A stretch of DNA of 51,655 bases from Pseudooceanicola marinus (GTDB lineage: Bacteria; Pseudomonadota; Alphaproteobacteria; Rhodobacterales; Rhodobacteraceae): the NCBI RefSeq assembly GCF_002786295.1, contig NZ_PGTC01000029.1, forward strand, positions 268,655 to 320,309. Reading direction: 5' to 3'. Shown here one piece after another: positions 25,941-35,181 of this stretch. Within the stretch, counting starts at the first letter, position 1; every line of letters begins with the position of its first letter. A program made the position numbers and the translations under genes. Below the pieces are notes generated by a model, which saw nothing but the letters and a program-made list of their open reading frames with translations, had not been told where the DNA came from and did no database searches.

Positions 25941-27281
25941 TCAGGTCCCGGGGTTGCCCGCGCGTTTCGCCCGCAGCTTGGCGAAATACTCGATCCGCTT
26001 CTTCAGGTCACGCTCGAACCCGCGTTCGACGGGCTGATAGAACTCGGTGCGCTGCATCTCCTCGGGGAAGTAGTTCTGCCCCGAGAAGCCATCCTCGGCA
26101 TCGTGGTCATAGGCGTAGCCGGCACCATAGCCCTGCCCCGCCATGAACTTCGTCGGCGCATTCATGATGTGTTTGGGCGGCATCACGCTGCCCGTCTTGC
26201 GGGCCTGGGCGCGGGCGGCGAGATAGGCCATCTCGGTCGCGTTCGATTTGGGCGCCAGGGCCAGGTAGATCACCGCATTGGCCAGGGCCTGTTCCCCCTC
26301 GGGGCTGCCCAGGCGTTCGTAGACCTGCCAGGCGTCCAGGCAGACGGTCTGCGCTTGGGGATCGGCCAGGCCGATGTCCTCGACCGACATGCGGGTGATC
26401 CGCCGCGCCAGATAGCGCGGGTCCTCGCCCCCCTCCAGCATCCGGCAGAACCAGTAGAGCGCCGCATCCGGGTCGCTGCCCCGGACGGATTTGTGCAGCG
26501 CCGAGATCAGATTGTAGTGCTCGTCGCCCGACTTGTCGTATTTCGCCGCGCGCCGCATCAGCCGCGCCGACAGCTGCTCGGGCGTCAGCGGCTCCTTCGT
26601 CTTCCAGGCGGCGGCCTGTTCGACGAGGTTCAGGAAGGCGCGGCCATCGCCGTCGGCCATGGCCAAAAGTGCCTCGCGCGCCTCCGCCGTCAGCGGCAGC
26701 TTGCGGCCCAGGGCCTCTTCGGCGCGCTGCGCCATCTGTTCGAGGTCCTCCATCGACAGCCGTTCCAGCACCAGCACCTGAGAGCGTGACAGAAGCGCGG
26801 CGTTCAGCTCGAAGCTGGGGTTCTCGGTGGTCGCCCCGACCAGGAGGATCGTGCCGTCTTCCATATGCGGCAGGAAGCTGTCCTGCTGCGCCTTGTTGAA
26901 GCGGTGGATCTCATCGACGAACAGCAGCGTCCCCTGCCCCATGCGGCGGTGCTGCTTGGCCGTCTCGAAGACCTTCTTCAGGTCCGCCACGCCGGAAAAG
27001 ATCGCGCTGATCTGGACGAAGTGCAGGTTGGTTTCATGGGCCAGCAGACGCGCCATGGTGGTCTTGCCGGTGCCGGGCGGCCCCCAGAAGATCAGCGAGG
27101 ACAGCGAGCCCGACTCCAGCATCACCGTCAGTGGTGCATCGGGGCCGATGACCTGGCGCTGGCCGATCACCTCGGCCAGGGTCTGCGGACGCAGCCGGTC
27201 GGCCAGCGGGCGCGGCGCGCTGTTGCCGCCGCCCTCTGCGCCGGCCGTTCCGTCGGCCCCGTTGTCAAAGAGATCCACCAT
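25941..27281 (-). CDS. rarA: Replication-associated recombination protein RarA (MgsA)
   Basis: An AAA+ ATPase of the RarA/MgsA/WRNIP1 family acting at stalled replication forks. Walker A is GPPGTGKTT at residues 67-75, Walker B is LFVDEIHRFNKAQQD, and sensor 1 lies in GATTENPSFELNAALLSRSQV. The C-terminal tetramerisation part is recognisable in KSVRGSDPDAALYWFCRMLEGGEDPRYLARR, SVEDIGLADPQA, and the terminal GYAYDHDAEDGFSGQNYFPEEM. At 446 residues it is normal. It starts one base after the protease stop, so the two are co-transcribed. Confidence 0.95.
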   Translation of the reverse strand: MVDLFDNGADGTAGAEGGGNSAPRPLADRLRPQTLAEVIGQRQVIGPDAPLTVMLESGSLSSLIFWGPPGTGKTTMARLLAHETNLHFVQISAIFSGVADLKKVFETAKQHRRMGQGTLLFVDEIHRFNKAQQDSFLPHMEDGTILLVGATTENPSFELNAALLSRSQVLVLERLSMEDLEQMAQRAEEALGRKLPLTAEAREALLAMADGDGRAFLNLVEQAAAWKTKEPLTPEQLSARLMRRAAKYDKSGDEHYNLISALHKSVRGSDPDAALYWFCRMLEGGEDPRYLARRITRMSVEDIGLADPQAQTVCLDAWQVYERLGSPEGEQALANAVIYLALAPKSNATEMAYLAARAQARKTGSVMPPKHIMNAPTKFMAGQGYGAGYAYDHDAEDGFSGQNYFPEEMQRTEFYQPVERGFERDLKKRIEYFAKLRAKRAGNPGT

Positions 27282-27282
27282 G

Positions 27283-28662
27283 TCAGAGCCGGAAGCGCAG
27301 GGACAGGCTGCGCCCGTCGCGCAGCACGGTCAGTTGCAGGAAGACGTTGGCGCGGGTCAGCGCGACCTCGGCCATGGGGGCGCCGTCGACCACAGTGTCA
27401 TTGACGGCCTGGATCACGTCGCCCCGTTGCAGGCCCGCACGGGCGCCGATGGCGCCGGGGTCGTCGATCATCGCGCCCCGGGCGTCCTGCGGCAGCTGGT
27501 TTTCCGCGATCACGGCGGGGTTCACGGTGATCAGCCGCATGCCCGGCAGGGCCGAGGCCTGACCGGTGGTCACCGGGTCACGCGGCGGATCCTCGGGTGG
27601 CGGCGCCAGGGTCACCTCGATCTCGCGCTCCCGGCCATCGCGCAGGCGCGTCACCCACACCGCATTGCCAAGGCCCGCCACGGTCATGCGGAAGATCATC
27701 TCCGGCGGGGAGGAGACCGGCATGCCATCGACCGCCAGGATCACGTCGCCGGGCTGAAACCCCGCGTCGGCGAAGGGCGAGGCCGGGTGCATCTGAGTGA
27801 TGGCGATCCCCTCGGGCCGGTCGAGCCCGAAATGCGCCGCCATGTCCGCATCGACGCTTTGCCCGGTGATGCCGGCCCAGGGGCGCTGGAAGCGATCATT
27901 GCCGGCCTCGGCCTGGTCCAGGACCTGCGCCACGAGGCTGGCGGGAATGGCGAACCCGATGCCGTTGGAGCCGCCAGAGCGTGACAGGATCGAGGTGTTC
28001 ACGCCGATCAGGTCGCCGTTGATATCGATCAGCGCACCACCCGAGTTGCCCGGATTGATCGGCGCATCGGTCTGGATGAAATAGCCACGTTCGTTGCCCG
28101 TGGCCGTGCCCGAGCGCGCCAGCCCAGACACGATGCCGGAACTGACGGTCTGGCCCACGCCGAAGGGGTTGCCGATGGCCAGCACCAGCTCGCCCACCTC
28201 AACGGTGTCGCTGTCGCGCAGCTCCAGGTGCGGCATGTCCTGCGCCCCCTCCAGCTTCAGGATCGCCAGGTCCGCCTGGGGATCCGACAGCAGAACCGTG
28301 GCATCGAATTCTCGCCGGTCGTTCAGCACCACCTTGATCTCATCCGCCTGGCCGACGACGTGGTAATTCGACACCACGTAGCCGTCGTCGGACAGGATCA
28401 CCCCGGAGCCGAGCGAGTTCTGCACCCGCGGTCGCGACGGCGCGAAGTTGCGGAAGAACTCGGAGAAGATCGGATCATTGGCAAAGGGCGAAGACCGCGT
28501 TTCGACGATCCGCTTGGCGTAGATGTTGACCACCGCCGGCGTCGCCTCCTTCACCAGGGGCGCGAAGCTGAGGGTGATCTCCTCCTTCGAGAACGGGATG
28601 CGGGCCTGGGCGGGCAGCGCCAGGGCGCAGGCGAGGCAGAGGGCGGCAAGAGCTCGGAACAC
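27283..28662 (-). CDS. Do-like periplasmic serine protease (HtrA/DegQ family)
   Basis: A secreted trypsin-like protease: signal peptide MFRALAALCLACALALPAQA, protease domain with His101 (SNYHVVG), Asp131 (PQADLAIL) and Ser207 (GNSGGALI), then two PDZ domains (about 265-345 and 375-459), the first with GDVILAVDGMPV and the second with GDVIQAVNDTVVDG. The role is degradation or refolding of misfolded envelope proteins. DegQ or DegP cannot be separated by sequence alone. It is coupled to rarA. Confidence 0.93.
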   Translation of the reverse strand: MFRALAALCLACALALPAQARIPFSKEEITLSFAPLVKEATPAVVNIYAKRIVETRSSPFANDPIFSEFFRNFAPSRPRVQNSLGSGVILSDDGYVVSNYHVVGQADEIKVVLNDRREFDATVLLSDPQADLAILKLEGAQDMPHLELRDSDTVEVGELVLAIGNPFGVGQTVSSGIVSGLARSGTATGNERGYFIQTDAPINPGNSGGALIDINGDLIGVNTSILSRSGGSNGIGFAIPASLVAQVLDQAEAGNDRFQRPWAGITGQSVDADMAAHFGLDRPEGIAITQMHPASPFADAGFQPGDVILAVDGMPVSSPPEMIFRMTVAGLGNAVWVTRLRDGREREIEVTLAPPPEDPPRDPVTTGQASALPGMRLITVNPAVIAENQLPQDARGAMIDDPGAIGARAGLQRGDVIQAVNDTVVDGAPMAEVALTRANVFLQLTVLRDGRSLSLRFRL

Positions 28663-28784
28663 CTGGGGGCCTTTCTCTGTGCGTGGGGCGTGGCCCCAGA
28701 TATGCGGAGCGCGGGCGGGAATGGCAACCCAGGCGAGCTCACCAGCGCGTGCGCAAGGGCGGGCGGCGCGGCGCGGGGCAAAGG

Positions 28785-28815
28785 AAAACCCCCGGCGCCT
28801 GGGGCACCGGGGGTT
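28785..28815 (-). terminator. Rho-independent terminator after rplQ
   Basis: A 9-bp stem AACCCCCGG (28787-28795 with 28807-28815) and an 11-base loop. On the minus strand it ends TTTT. It lies 26 bases past the rplQ stop and closes the alpha operon. Confidence 0.82.
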
Positions 28816-28840
28816 CGGAAATCAGGTCGGAAGGCCGGAA

Positions 28841-29263
28841 TTACTCGGCGGCTTCTTCCGCTTCCAGGCGGGCCTTGTCGGCTGCGCCCTTGGCGTCGAC
28901 GTCGCGGTCGACGAATTCGATGATCGCCATCGGCGCCATGTCGCCGTAGCGGAAGCCGGCTTTCATGATGCGGATGTAGCCACCCTGACGGTCGGCGTAG
29001 CGCGGGCCGAGGACGTCGAACAGCTTCTGGACCAAGGCGTCCTGCTTCAGCTTGGAGGCGGCCTGACGGCGGGCGTGCAGATCATCACCGCCACGCTTGG
29101 CGAGGGTGATCAGCTTCTCGACGATCGGACGCAGTTCCTTGGCCTTGGGCAGGGTGGTCTTGATCTGCTCGTGCTCGATGAGCGAGCCGGCCATGTTCGA
29201 CCACAGGGCCTTGCGGTGTTCGTGGGTACGGTTGAGGCGACGGTAGCCTTTTGCGTGACGCAT
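28841..29263 (-). CDS. rplQ: 50S ribosomal protein L17
   Basis: The 140-residue protein begins [46 protein letters not shown], the L17 signature, followed by the family core [22 protein letters not shown] and [26 protein letters not shown]. The C-terminal tail (about 125-140) is Ala/Glu rich and specific to alphaproteobacteria. L17 sits near the peptide exit tunnel. It is the last gene of the rpsM-rpsK-rpoA-rplQ block. Confidence 0.97.
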   Translation of the reverse strand: MRHAKGYRRLNRTHEHRKALWSNMAGSLIEHEQIKTTLPKAKELRPIVEKLITLAKRGGDDLHARRQAASKLKQDALVQKLFDVLGPRYADRQGGYIRIMKAGFRYGDMAPMAIIEFVDRDVDAKGAADKARLEAEEAAE

Positions 29264-29410
29264 GTGTCTTACTCCTATGTGCCCTCTACGGGCGGTTTTG
29301 CTTTGTCCGGCCGGCGATGCGTGTCACCGACTCTCCTTGGGGCACTTGCCCGAGGGCGCCCGGATAGCCCGGTCCGCCCATTTGTGCAACAGCGAGACGG
29401 GCCCGTTGTC

Positions 29411-29441
29411 GCGAAAAAGGCAAGGCGGGGATCCCCCCGCC
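29411..29441 (-). terminator. Terminator-like hairpin between rpoA and rplQ
   Basis: A 7-bp GC stem GGCGGGG (29424-29430 with 29435-29441). On the minus strand it is followed within a few bases by TTTTT. It lies 25 bases past the rpoA stop. It may reduce rplQ expression relative to rpoA, or be bypassed. Confidence 0.55.
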
Positions 29442-29465
29442 CTGCCCAAGTTCCGGTCGCTGACC

Positions 29466-30482
29466 TCAGAAGTGATCTTCGAACTTCTTGGCCAGGTCTT
29501 CGATGTTGTCCGGCGGCCAGTCCTCGACATCCATACCCAGGTGCAGGCCCATGCCCGACAGCACTTCCTTGATCTCGTTCAGGGACTTGCGGCCGAAGTT
29601 CGGCGTGCGCAGCATCTCTGCTTCGGTCTTCTGGATCAGGTCGCCGATGTAGACGATGTTGTCGTTCTTCAGGCAGTTTGCCGAACGGACCGAGAGCTCC
29701 AGCTCGTCGACCTTCTTCAGCAGCAGCGGGTTGAACTCGAGACCGTCGTCCTCGTCCTGGCGGCCGGCGGATTCGGGCTCTTCGAAGTTCACAAAGATCG
29801 ACAGCTGGTCCTGGAGGATGCGGGCGGCATAGGCCACGGCATCATCCGGCGTGATCGACCCATCGGTGTCGATCTTCATGGTCAGCTTGTCATAGTCCAG
29901 CACCTGGCCCTCACGGGTGGGCTGCACATCGTAGGAGACCTTCTTGATCGGCGAGTAGATCGCGTCGATCGGGATCAGGCCGATGGGTGCATCCTCGGGC
30001 TTGTTGCGGTCGGCGGGGACGTAGCCCTTGCCGGTGTTCACGGTCAGCTCCATGAACAGGTCCGCACCTTCGTCGAGGTGGCAGATGATGTGATCCTTGT
30101 TCAGGACCTCGATGCCTGCGCTTTCGGAGATCTCGCCGGCGGTGACGGCCCCCGGACCCTTGGCGGAAATCGACAGGCGCTTCGGCCCCTCGACCTCCAT
30201 CCGCAGGGCGACGCCCTTCAGGTTCAGGACGATGTCGGTGACGTCTTCACGCACACCGGCAACGGAGGAGAACTCGTGCAGGACGTTGTCGATCTGCACG
30301 GAGGTGATGGCAGCGCCCTGAAGCGACGACATCAGCACGCGACGCAGCGCGTTGCCGAGCGTCAGACCGAAGCCGCGTTCCAGCGGTTCGGCAACGACGG
30401 TCGCCTGGCGCGCCGGGTCATTGCCCGGTTTCACGTCAAGCTGAGTCGGCTTGATCAGTTCGGCCCAATTCTTGTGGATCAT
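29466..30482 (-). CDS. rpoA: DNA-directed RNA polymerase subunit alpha
   Basis: The alpha subunit initiates assembly of RNA polymerase. The N-terminal domain starts [18 protein letters not shown] and contains [23 protein letters not shown], the dimerisation signature. The C-terminal domain [58 protein letters not shown] contacts UP elements and activators. At 338 residues it is normal. The start at 30482 has a GAGGAG site seven bases away; the upstream in-frame extension is rejected. Confidence 0.98.
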   Translation of the reverse strand: MIHKNWAELIKPTQLDVKPGNDPARQATVVAEPLERGFGLTLGNALRRVLMSSLQGAAITSVQIDNVLHEFSSVAGVREDVTDIVLNLKGVALRMEVEGPKRLSISAKGPGAVTAGEISESAGIEVLNKDHIICHLDEGADLFMELTVNTGKGYVPADRNKPEDAPIGLIPIDAIYSPIKKVSYDVQPTREGQVLDYDKLTMKIDTDGSITPDDAVAYAARILQDQLSIFVNFEEPESAGRQDEDDGLEFNPLLLKKVDELELSVRSANCLKNDNIVYIGDLIQKTEAEMLRTPNFGRKSLNEIKEVLSGMGLHLGMDVEDWPPDNIEDLAKKFEDHF

Positions 30483-30544
30483 GCGTGTCTCCTCAATTCC
30501 TGTCCCGACCCCATGTCCGAAGGTCGGCACGCCCGAGGTTTAAA

Positions 30545-30577
30545 AAGACGAAAGAGAGGCCGCGCCGTGGCGCGACC
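30545..30577 (-). terminator. Terminator-like hairpin between rpsK and rpoA
   Basis: A 9-bp stem with one G-T pair (30558-30566 with 30569-30577, GGCCGCGCC/GGCGCGACC) and a minimal loop. The minus-strand tail reaches TTTTT after about 14 bases. It is a weaker candidate for partial termination upstream of rpoA. Confidence 0.4.
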
Positions 30578-30598
30578 CCCCGAAATGGGTATATCCGA

Positions 30599-30991
30599 TC
30601 AGACGCGACGGCGCTTCGGCGGGCGGCAGCCATTGTGGGCGATCGGGGTCACATCACGGATCGAGGTGATGTTGAAACCGATTGCGGCCAGGGCGCGCAG
30701 TGCGGATTCACGGCCCGAACCGGGGCCCTGCACTTCGACTTCGAGGGTCTTCACACCGTGTTCCTGTGCCTTCTTGCCTGCGTCTTCGGCAGCCATCTGA
30801 GCGGCATAGGGGGTGGATTTCCGCGAGCCCTTGAAGCCCATGGTGCCGGCGGACGACCACGAAATGGCGTTGCCCTGCACGTCAGAGATCAGGATCTTGG
30901 TGTTGTTGAAGCTGGAGTTAACGTGTGCAACGCCAGCTGCGATGTTCTTGGAGACCTTTTTCTTGCCCCCACGACGGGTATCACGTGCCAT
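30599..30991 (-). CDS. rpsK: 30S ribosomal protein S11
   Basis: The 130-residue protein has the S11 core [82 protein letters not shown] and ends with [18 protein letters not shown]11 lies on the 30S platform near the Shine-Dalgarno helix. It is 15 bases downstream of rpsM, with a 116-base gap to rpoA. Confidence 0.98.
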   Translation of the reverse strand: MARDTRRGGKKKVSKNIAAGVAHVNSSFNNTKILISDVQGNAISWSSAGTMGFKGSRKSTPYAAQMAAEDAGKKAQEHGVKTLEVEVQGPGSGRESALRALAAIGFNITSIRDVTPIAHNGCRPPKRRRV

Positions 30992-31006
30992 GTCTGCGTA
31001 CTCCCC

Positions 31007-31375
31007 TTACTTCTTCTTGCCGGCGATCGGCTTCGCGGGGCCCTTGCGGGTCCGTGCGTTGGTGTGGGTACGCTGACCGCGAACCGGCAGGTTGCGGCGG
31101 TGACGAAGACCGCGGTAGCAGCCGAGGTCCATCAGACGCTTGATGTTCATCTGCGTCTCACGGCGCAGGTCGCCTTCCACGGTGTAGTTGGCGTCGATGT
31201 GCTCACGGATGGAGAGCACTTCGGCGTCGGACAGCTCGTTCACGCGACGGGTTGCGTCGATGTTCACGGCTTCGCAGATGGCTTTGGCCGAGGAGGGGCC
31301 GATACCGGTGATGTAGGTGAGGGCGATGGGCACCCGCTTTGCAGTCGGGATATTAACGCCGGCGATACGTGCCAA
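31007..31375 (-). CDS. rpsM: 30S ribosomal protein S13 (TTG start)
   Basis: The 122-residue S13 starts [27 protein letters not shown], with the helix-two-turn-helix rRNA-binding region and a basic tail ending [14 protein letters not shown]. The initiation codon is TTG (complement of 31373-31375); AAGGA lies nine bases upstream, and no ATG gives the family N-terminus. S13 contacts the P-site tRNA and the A-site finger of the large subunit. It opens the alpha block after a 622-base gap. Confidence 0.96.
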   Translation of the reverse strand: MARIAGVNIPTAKRVPIALTYITGIGPSSAKAICEAVNIDATRRVNELSDAEVLSIREHIDANYTVEGDLRRETQMNIKRLMDLGCYRGLRHRRNLPVRGQRTHTNARTRKGPAKPIAGKKK

Positions 31376-31519
31376 TGGTCACTTTCCTTCGGTTGCGGAT
31401 CCGTAGCTCCAGATCCTTTTTTCACAACAGGATGGCCCGAGGTACGGTGACCTTGGGCCATGTCTGAATACGGACTACTGGGCATATGCGGGAATCGCGG
31501 ACGCCCTCGTAGATAGGGC

Positions 31520-31548
31520 TGCGTAGGGGGGAATGGGCGGGGGGTCAA
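31520..31548 (-). promoter_or_regulatory. Candidate sigma70 promoter of rpsM-rpsK-rpoA-rplQ
   Basis: On the minus strand, TTGACC (31543-31548) and TACGCA (31520-31525) are separated by exactly 17 bases. The position, about 145 bases before rpsM and after the adk terminator, fits an independent promoter for the alpha block. Confidence 0.45.
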
Positions 31549-31939
31549 CCCCTTTTTCACCGTTCCGTGCCACCCCGCGCGACATGGCGGGGGTGTGCAG
31601 GGACGGGACCCCTGCGGCATGGTCCCTGAACCGCAGGTCACCGCAGAAAGGTACATCGCGCGCCCGGCGGGATCAAGGGGATCGCACAGGCCGGGGCCGG
31701 CTCGATCTCCCCTGGCTTTGCCACCGGGTGTCAGTCGTAGGGATGAAAGGTCAGCCGCGGGGGCGTCCGGCCCTCAGGGAGCCTCCCCGCGGCATCGGCC
31801 AAGACTGGCCGAGCAGCAAGGATCGCGATCAGGCACAGGACGGGACGGCAGAAGGAGCTACGCATGCCCTACCCTGCCCCCGCAGGCCGGGCAGAGACCA
31901 ATGACAAGCACCGTCAGGAACGGCACGACCCTGCCGCCA

Positions 31940-31969
31940 AAACGCAACGGGGCGCCCGAAGGCGCCCCG
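31940..31969 (-). terminator. Rho-independent terminator after adk
   Basis: A perfect 9-bp stem CGGGGCGCC (31948-31956 with 31961-31969) with a CGAA loop. The minus-strand tail TTGCGTTTT follows. It lies 28 bases past the adk stop. Confidence 0.72.
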
Positions 31970-31997
31970 CAGGCAAAGATCGCGATGTCGTGCCTGG

Positions 31998-32576
31998 TCA
32001 GGCGTCGAGGATCGCGCCGATGGAGGCTTTCACCACATTCATCTCGGCCAGGCCGTCCACGCGCTTCAGGTTGCCCTTCGCGTGATAGTAGCCGAGCAGC
32101 GGCGAGGTCTTCTTGTAGTATTCCATGAGGCGCTTCTTCAGGCTTTCCTCATTGTCGTCGGCCCGGGCGGTGCCGCCGGCGGCCACGGTTTCGCGGGCCC
32201 GGCCCACGATCCGGTCCACCAGCACCTCATCCCGCACGCGCAGTTCGATCGCGTAGTCGAGCGTCTGGCCTTCTTCCTCCAGCAGCGCCTGCAGCGCATC
32301 TGCCTGGGCCAGGGTGCGGGGGAAGCCGTCGAAGATGAAACCACCCTTCTGCGGGCCTTCCAGCTTCTCGCGGATCAGGCCGATGACGATCTCGTCGGTG
32401 ACGAGCTCGCCCCGGTCCATGACCTCGGCGACCTTGTTGCCCATTTCCGTGCCCGAGGTGCGAGCCTCGCGCAGCATGTCCCCGGTGGACAGCTGGATCA
32501 TGTCCCGCTCTTTCACCAGGAACCCGGCCTGCGTGCCCTTGCCGGCGCCCGGCGGTCCAAGAAGAATGATATTCAT
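31998..32576 (-). CDS. adk: Adenylate kinase
   Basis: Interconverts ATP + AMP and 2 ADP. The P-loop [10 protein letters not shown] is at residues 7-16, the AMP-binding region follows in [18 protein letters not shown], and the core [12 protein letters not shown] and the LID-adjacent RIVGRARE are present. At 192 residues it is the short-LID type without the zinc-binding Cys cluster. It overlaps secY by four bases, the classical spc arrangement. Confidence 0.97.
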   Translation of the reverse strand: MNIILLGPPGAGKGTQAGFLVKERDMIQLSTGDMLREARTSGTEMGNKVAEVMDRGELVTDEIVIGLIREKLEGPQKGGFIFDGFPRTLAQADALQALLEEEGQTLDYAIELRVRDEVLVDRIVGRARETVAAGGTARADDNEESLKKRLMEYYKKTSPLLGYYHAKGNLKRVDGLAEMNVVKASIGAILDA

Positions 32577-33937
32577 CGGCGTGCAGCTCCTCCCTTGCGT
32601 GCGCGGCGCTTACCTTTACCGCGCAGCTGCGATTTTTCAATCAGGCCCTCGTACTGGTGCGCAAGAAGATGCGACTGGACCTGCTGGATCGTGTCCATGG
32701 TGACAGACACGACGATGAGCACCGAGGTGCCGCCGAAGTAGAAGGGCACGGCGAACTGGTTGCGCAGCACTTCGGGCAGCATGCAGACCAGAGCCAGGTA
32801 GCCGGCGCCGAGCACGAGGACGCGGTTGACCACATATTCCAGGTATTCGGCGGTCTTGGCGCCCGGACGGATGCCCGGCACGAAGCCGTTCTGGTTCTTC
32901 AGGTTGTCCGCCACGTCGTCGGTCTTGAAGGCGACGTTGTGGGTGTAGAAGTAGGCGAAGAAGACGATCATCGCGACGAAGAACAGCAGGTAGAGCGGCT
33001 GGCCGGGGCCGAAGTAGGCCAGGATCGTCGACATGACGGGACCCGAGTCGGCGCCCGAGAAGGTCGAGATCGTGGTCGGCAGCAGCAGCAGCGAGCTGGC
33101 GAAGATCGCCGGGATCACGCCCGCCGGGTTCACCTTGATCGGCAGGTGCGAGGAGCCACCGTCATAGACCTTCATCCCCACCTGGCGGCGGGGATACTGG
33201 ATATGGATCTTGCGCAAGGCACGTTCCATGAAGACCACGAAGGCGATCACCGCGATCACCATCACGATCACGCCCACGATCACCGCGGGGCTGATGGCGC
33301 CCGAACGGCCCGAGGCGAAGAACTGTGCCAGGGCTGCGGGGACCTCGGCGATGATGCCGACGAAGATGATCAGGGAGATGCCGTTGCCGATGCCGCGGGC
33401 GGTGATCTGTTCACCGAGCCACATCATGAACATCGTGCCACCCACCAGGGTGATGACCGCCTCGACGCGGAAGAAGAGCCCCGGATCGGAGGCCAGGTCG
33501 CCCGCTTCCAGCGACACGGCCAGGCCATAGGCCTGCAGCGTGGCCAGCAGAACGGTGCCGTAACGGGTGTACTGGTTGATCTTCTTGCGGCCCTGTTCGC
33601 CTTCCTTCTTCAGCTGTTCCAGCGCCGGGACCATGGCGGTCATCAGCTGGACGATGATGGAGGCGGAAATATAGGGCATGATGCCCAGGGCGAAGATCCC
33701 CATGCGGCCCAAGGCGCCGCCGGTGAACATCGACAGCATGCCGCCGATCCCCTGGCCAGCGCCTTCCATGAACTCCCGCAGCGCGGCACCGTCGATGCCG
33801 GGAACGGGAATGTAGGTGCCCAGGCGGCAGATGATCAGCAACCCGATGGTGAAGAGGATGCGCTTGCGCAGCTCCGTGGCCTTGCCCAGGGCAGACCAGG
33901 AGGTGTTGGCAGCCATCTGTTCTGCTGCAGATACCAT
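32573..33937 (-). CDS. secY: Preprotein translocase subunit SecY
   Basis: The pore subunit of the SecYEG channel, 454 residues with ten membrane segments. The signature includes [13 protein letters not shown], the plug-region helix, [17 protein letters not shown], the cytoplasmic loop [35 protein letters not shown] and the C-terminal basic tail [14 protein letters not shown]. The ATG at 33937 is used; an ATG seven codons later (MAANTSW) is possible. It follows rplO with a 108-base gap containing a stem-loop. Confidence 0.97.
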   Translation of the reverse strand: MVSAAEQMAANTSWSALGKATELRKRILFTIGLLIICRLGTYIPVPGIDGAALREFMEGAGQGIGGMLSMFTGGALGRMGIFALGIMPYISASIIVQLMTAMVPALEQLKKEGEQGRKKINQYTRYGTVLLATLQAYGLAVSLEAGDLASDPGLFFRVEAVITLVGGTMFMMWLGEQITARGIGNGISLIIFVGIIAEVPAALAQFFASGRSGAISPAVIVGVIVMVIAVIAFVVFMERALRKIHIQYPRRQVGMKVYDGGSSHLPIKVNPAGVIPAIFASSLLLLPTTISTFSGADSGPVMSTILAYFGPGQPLYLLFFVAMIVFFAYFYTHNVAFKTDDVADNLKNQNGFVPGIRPGAKTAEYLEYVVNRVLVLGAGYLALVCMLPEVLRNQFAVPFYFGGTSVLIVVSVTMDTIQQVQSHLLAHQYEGLIEKSQLRGKGKRRARKGGAARR

Positions 33938-33957
33938 ATGGCTCTCTTTCTTGGCAA

Positions 33958-33993
33958 AGCGCCGCCGAAGCCATTTTCAGGCTCGGCGGCGCT
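33958..33993 (-). terminator. Stem-loop between rplO and secY
   Basis: An 11-bp stem AGCGCCGCCGA (33958-33968 with 33983-33993), extendable with a bulge, and a 14-base loop. No T-run follows. It may stabilise mRNA or modulate secY expression rather than terminate. Confidence 0.45.
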
Positions 33994-34045
33994 CAATGAG
34001 AAATGACGTGGCAAGATGTAAGCCGCCCGCGAGCGGCTCACAACC

Positions 34046-34516
34046 TTATTCCGCGGCTGCGGCAGCCACCTTCAGCGAACCACCGGCCTTTTCGACGGCC
34101 TCGATGGCCGACTTGGAGGCACCGGTGACTTCCAGGTTCACGGCAGTGGCGATGTCGCCCTTGGCCAGGATGCGGACACCGTCCAGCTTGCGGCGGACCA
34201 GGCCGGAGGCAACCAGCACGTCTTCGGTCACGGGAGCCTTGGTGTCGATCTTGCCGGCTTCGATGAAGGCGGCGATCAGGCCGAGGTTCACCACGGCGAA
34301 TTTCTTGCGGTTGGGCTTGTTGAAGCCGCGCTTCGGCAGGCGCTGGTAGAGCGGCATCTGGCCGCCTTCGTAGCCCTTGATCGCGACGCCGGAGCGGGAT
34401 TTCTGACCCTTGATACCACGGCCACCCATCTTACCACGGCCGGAACCCGGGCCACGGCCGATACGCTGCTTGCGCGGGGATGCGCCGGGATTGTCGCGAA
34501 GTTCGTTCAGTTTCAT
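34046..34516 (-). CDS. rplO: 50S ribosomal protein L15
   Basis: The 156-residue protein starts [43 protein letters not shown], the L15 N-terminal glycine/arginine region that threads into 23S rRNA, followed by the globular domain [17 protein letters not shown]. The ATG at 34516 has an AAGGAG site; the upstream extension is rejected. It is separated from rpmD by an insertion of three non-ribosomal genes. Confidence 0.98.
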   Translation of the reverse strand: MKLNELRDNPGASPRKQRIGRGPGSGRGKMGGRGIKGQKSRSGVAIKGYEGGQMPLYQRLPKRGFNKPNRKKFAVVNLGLIAAFIEAGKIDTKAPVTEDVLVASGLVRRKLDGVRILAKGDIATAVNLEVTGASKSAIEAVEKAGGSLKVAAAAAE

Positions 34517-34690
34517 ATCGCTTCTCCTTGGCCGGAAACGCCCCCGAAGCGGTTGGGACGAACGCGGCTTTTCTTGGTTGGTTGAACGCGGCCCCGATTC
34601 TGCGAACCGGGCCACCGGGCGCGTATAGGGCCTGTGCCTTCACGATGCAAGGCCAGCGGCAGCCCACCCGTCTCCGGACGGCGCCAATCA

Positions 34691-34708
34691 GGCCCGCCCG
34701 CGCGGGCC
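34691..34708 (-). terminator. Short GC hairpin after the lipoprotein gene
   Basis: A 7-bp stem GGCCCGC (34691-34697 with 34702-34708), six bases past the lipoprotein stop. There is no T-run, so function is uncertain. Confidence 0.3.
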
Positions 34709-34713
34709 CCGGA

Positions 34714-34998
34714 TCAGCAGCGCGCCTCCAGGTCCACGGTACGGCTGTTGACGCCCACGCCCAGGGTGACCGGGCGCGGCTGGCGGCAGACCGACAGCGT
34801 CAGGTCGGTATTGGTCACCAGGCCCTTGCGGCTGTTGACGCCCACCCCGACCGTGCCGTGCACGCCGGTCTGGGTTTCATAGGCCGGGGCGGGCCGGTAG
34901 CTGCTGCCGGAACAGGCAGTCAGTGCCAGCAGGGCCAAGAGGGACAGCGCCAGAAGGGATTGGGCCGGTGCGACGGCGGAACGGGTCGGGCGGGGCAT
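34714..34998 (-). CDS. Small putative lipoprotein with GVGVNSR repeats (94 aa)
   Basis: A hydrophobic signal ends in LLALLALTAC, a lipobox whose Cys would be lipidated. The mature part (about 65 residues) holds two copies of GVGVNSR, in TVGVGVNSRKGLVTNTDLTLSVCRQ and TLGVGVNSRTVDLEARC, with two further Cys that could pair. The ATG at 34998 is chosen because GAGGAG lies six bases upstream; the ATG at 35004 is too close to it. The role is unknown. It lies in the insertion between rpmD and rplO. Confidence 0.72.
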   Translation of the reverse strand: MPRPTRSAVAPAQSLLALSLLALLALTACSGSSYRPAPAYETQTGVHGTVGVGVNSRKGLVTNTDLTLSVCRQPRPVTLGVGVNSRTVDLEARC

Positions 34999-35181
34999 CT
35001 GCATCTCCTCTGGGCTGCCCCCTATATGGCGCCTGCCCTTCATCCGGGCAAGAGTGCCGGGCGAAACCCTACGGTCGGGTAATCCACCGTTGATGGACGG
35101 GCCGCCCCGGTGCAATCTGTCGCAGGCGGGGCGGCACACCCGGCTAAGATTTGATCCGTTTCATTTCCAGGACATGCCACC

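Larger units (their letters stand above)
31376..31997 (-). other. 622-base noncoding gap between adk and rpsM
   Basis: The canonical secY-adk-rpsM order is kept, but 622 bases without a supported gene separate them. Open frames here lack ribosome-binding sites and family features. The gap contains an adk terminator (31940-31969) and a promoter candidate (31520-31548) for rpsM, leaving a leader of about 140 bases. I found no tRNA; a small RNA or autoregulatory leader is possible but not shown. Confidence 0.55.

Noticed and set aside
31595..32128. 177-codon plus-strand frame in the adk-rpsM gap
   Set aside because: No ribosome-binding site, low-complexity Arg/Pro/Gly composition, and it runs antisense into adk.
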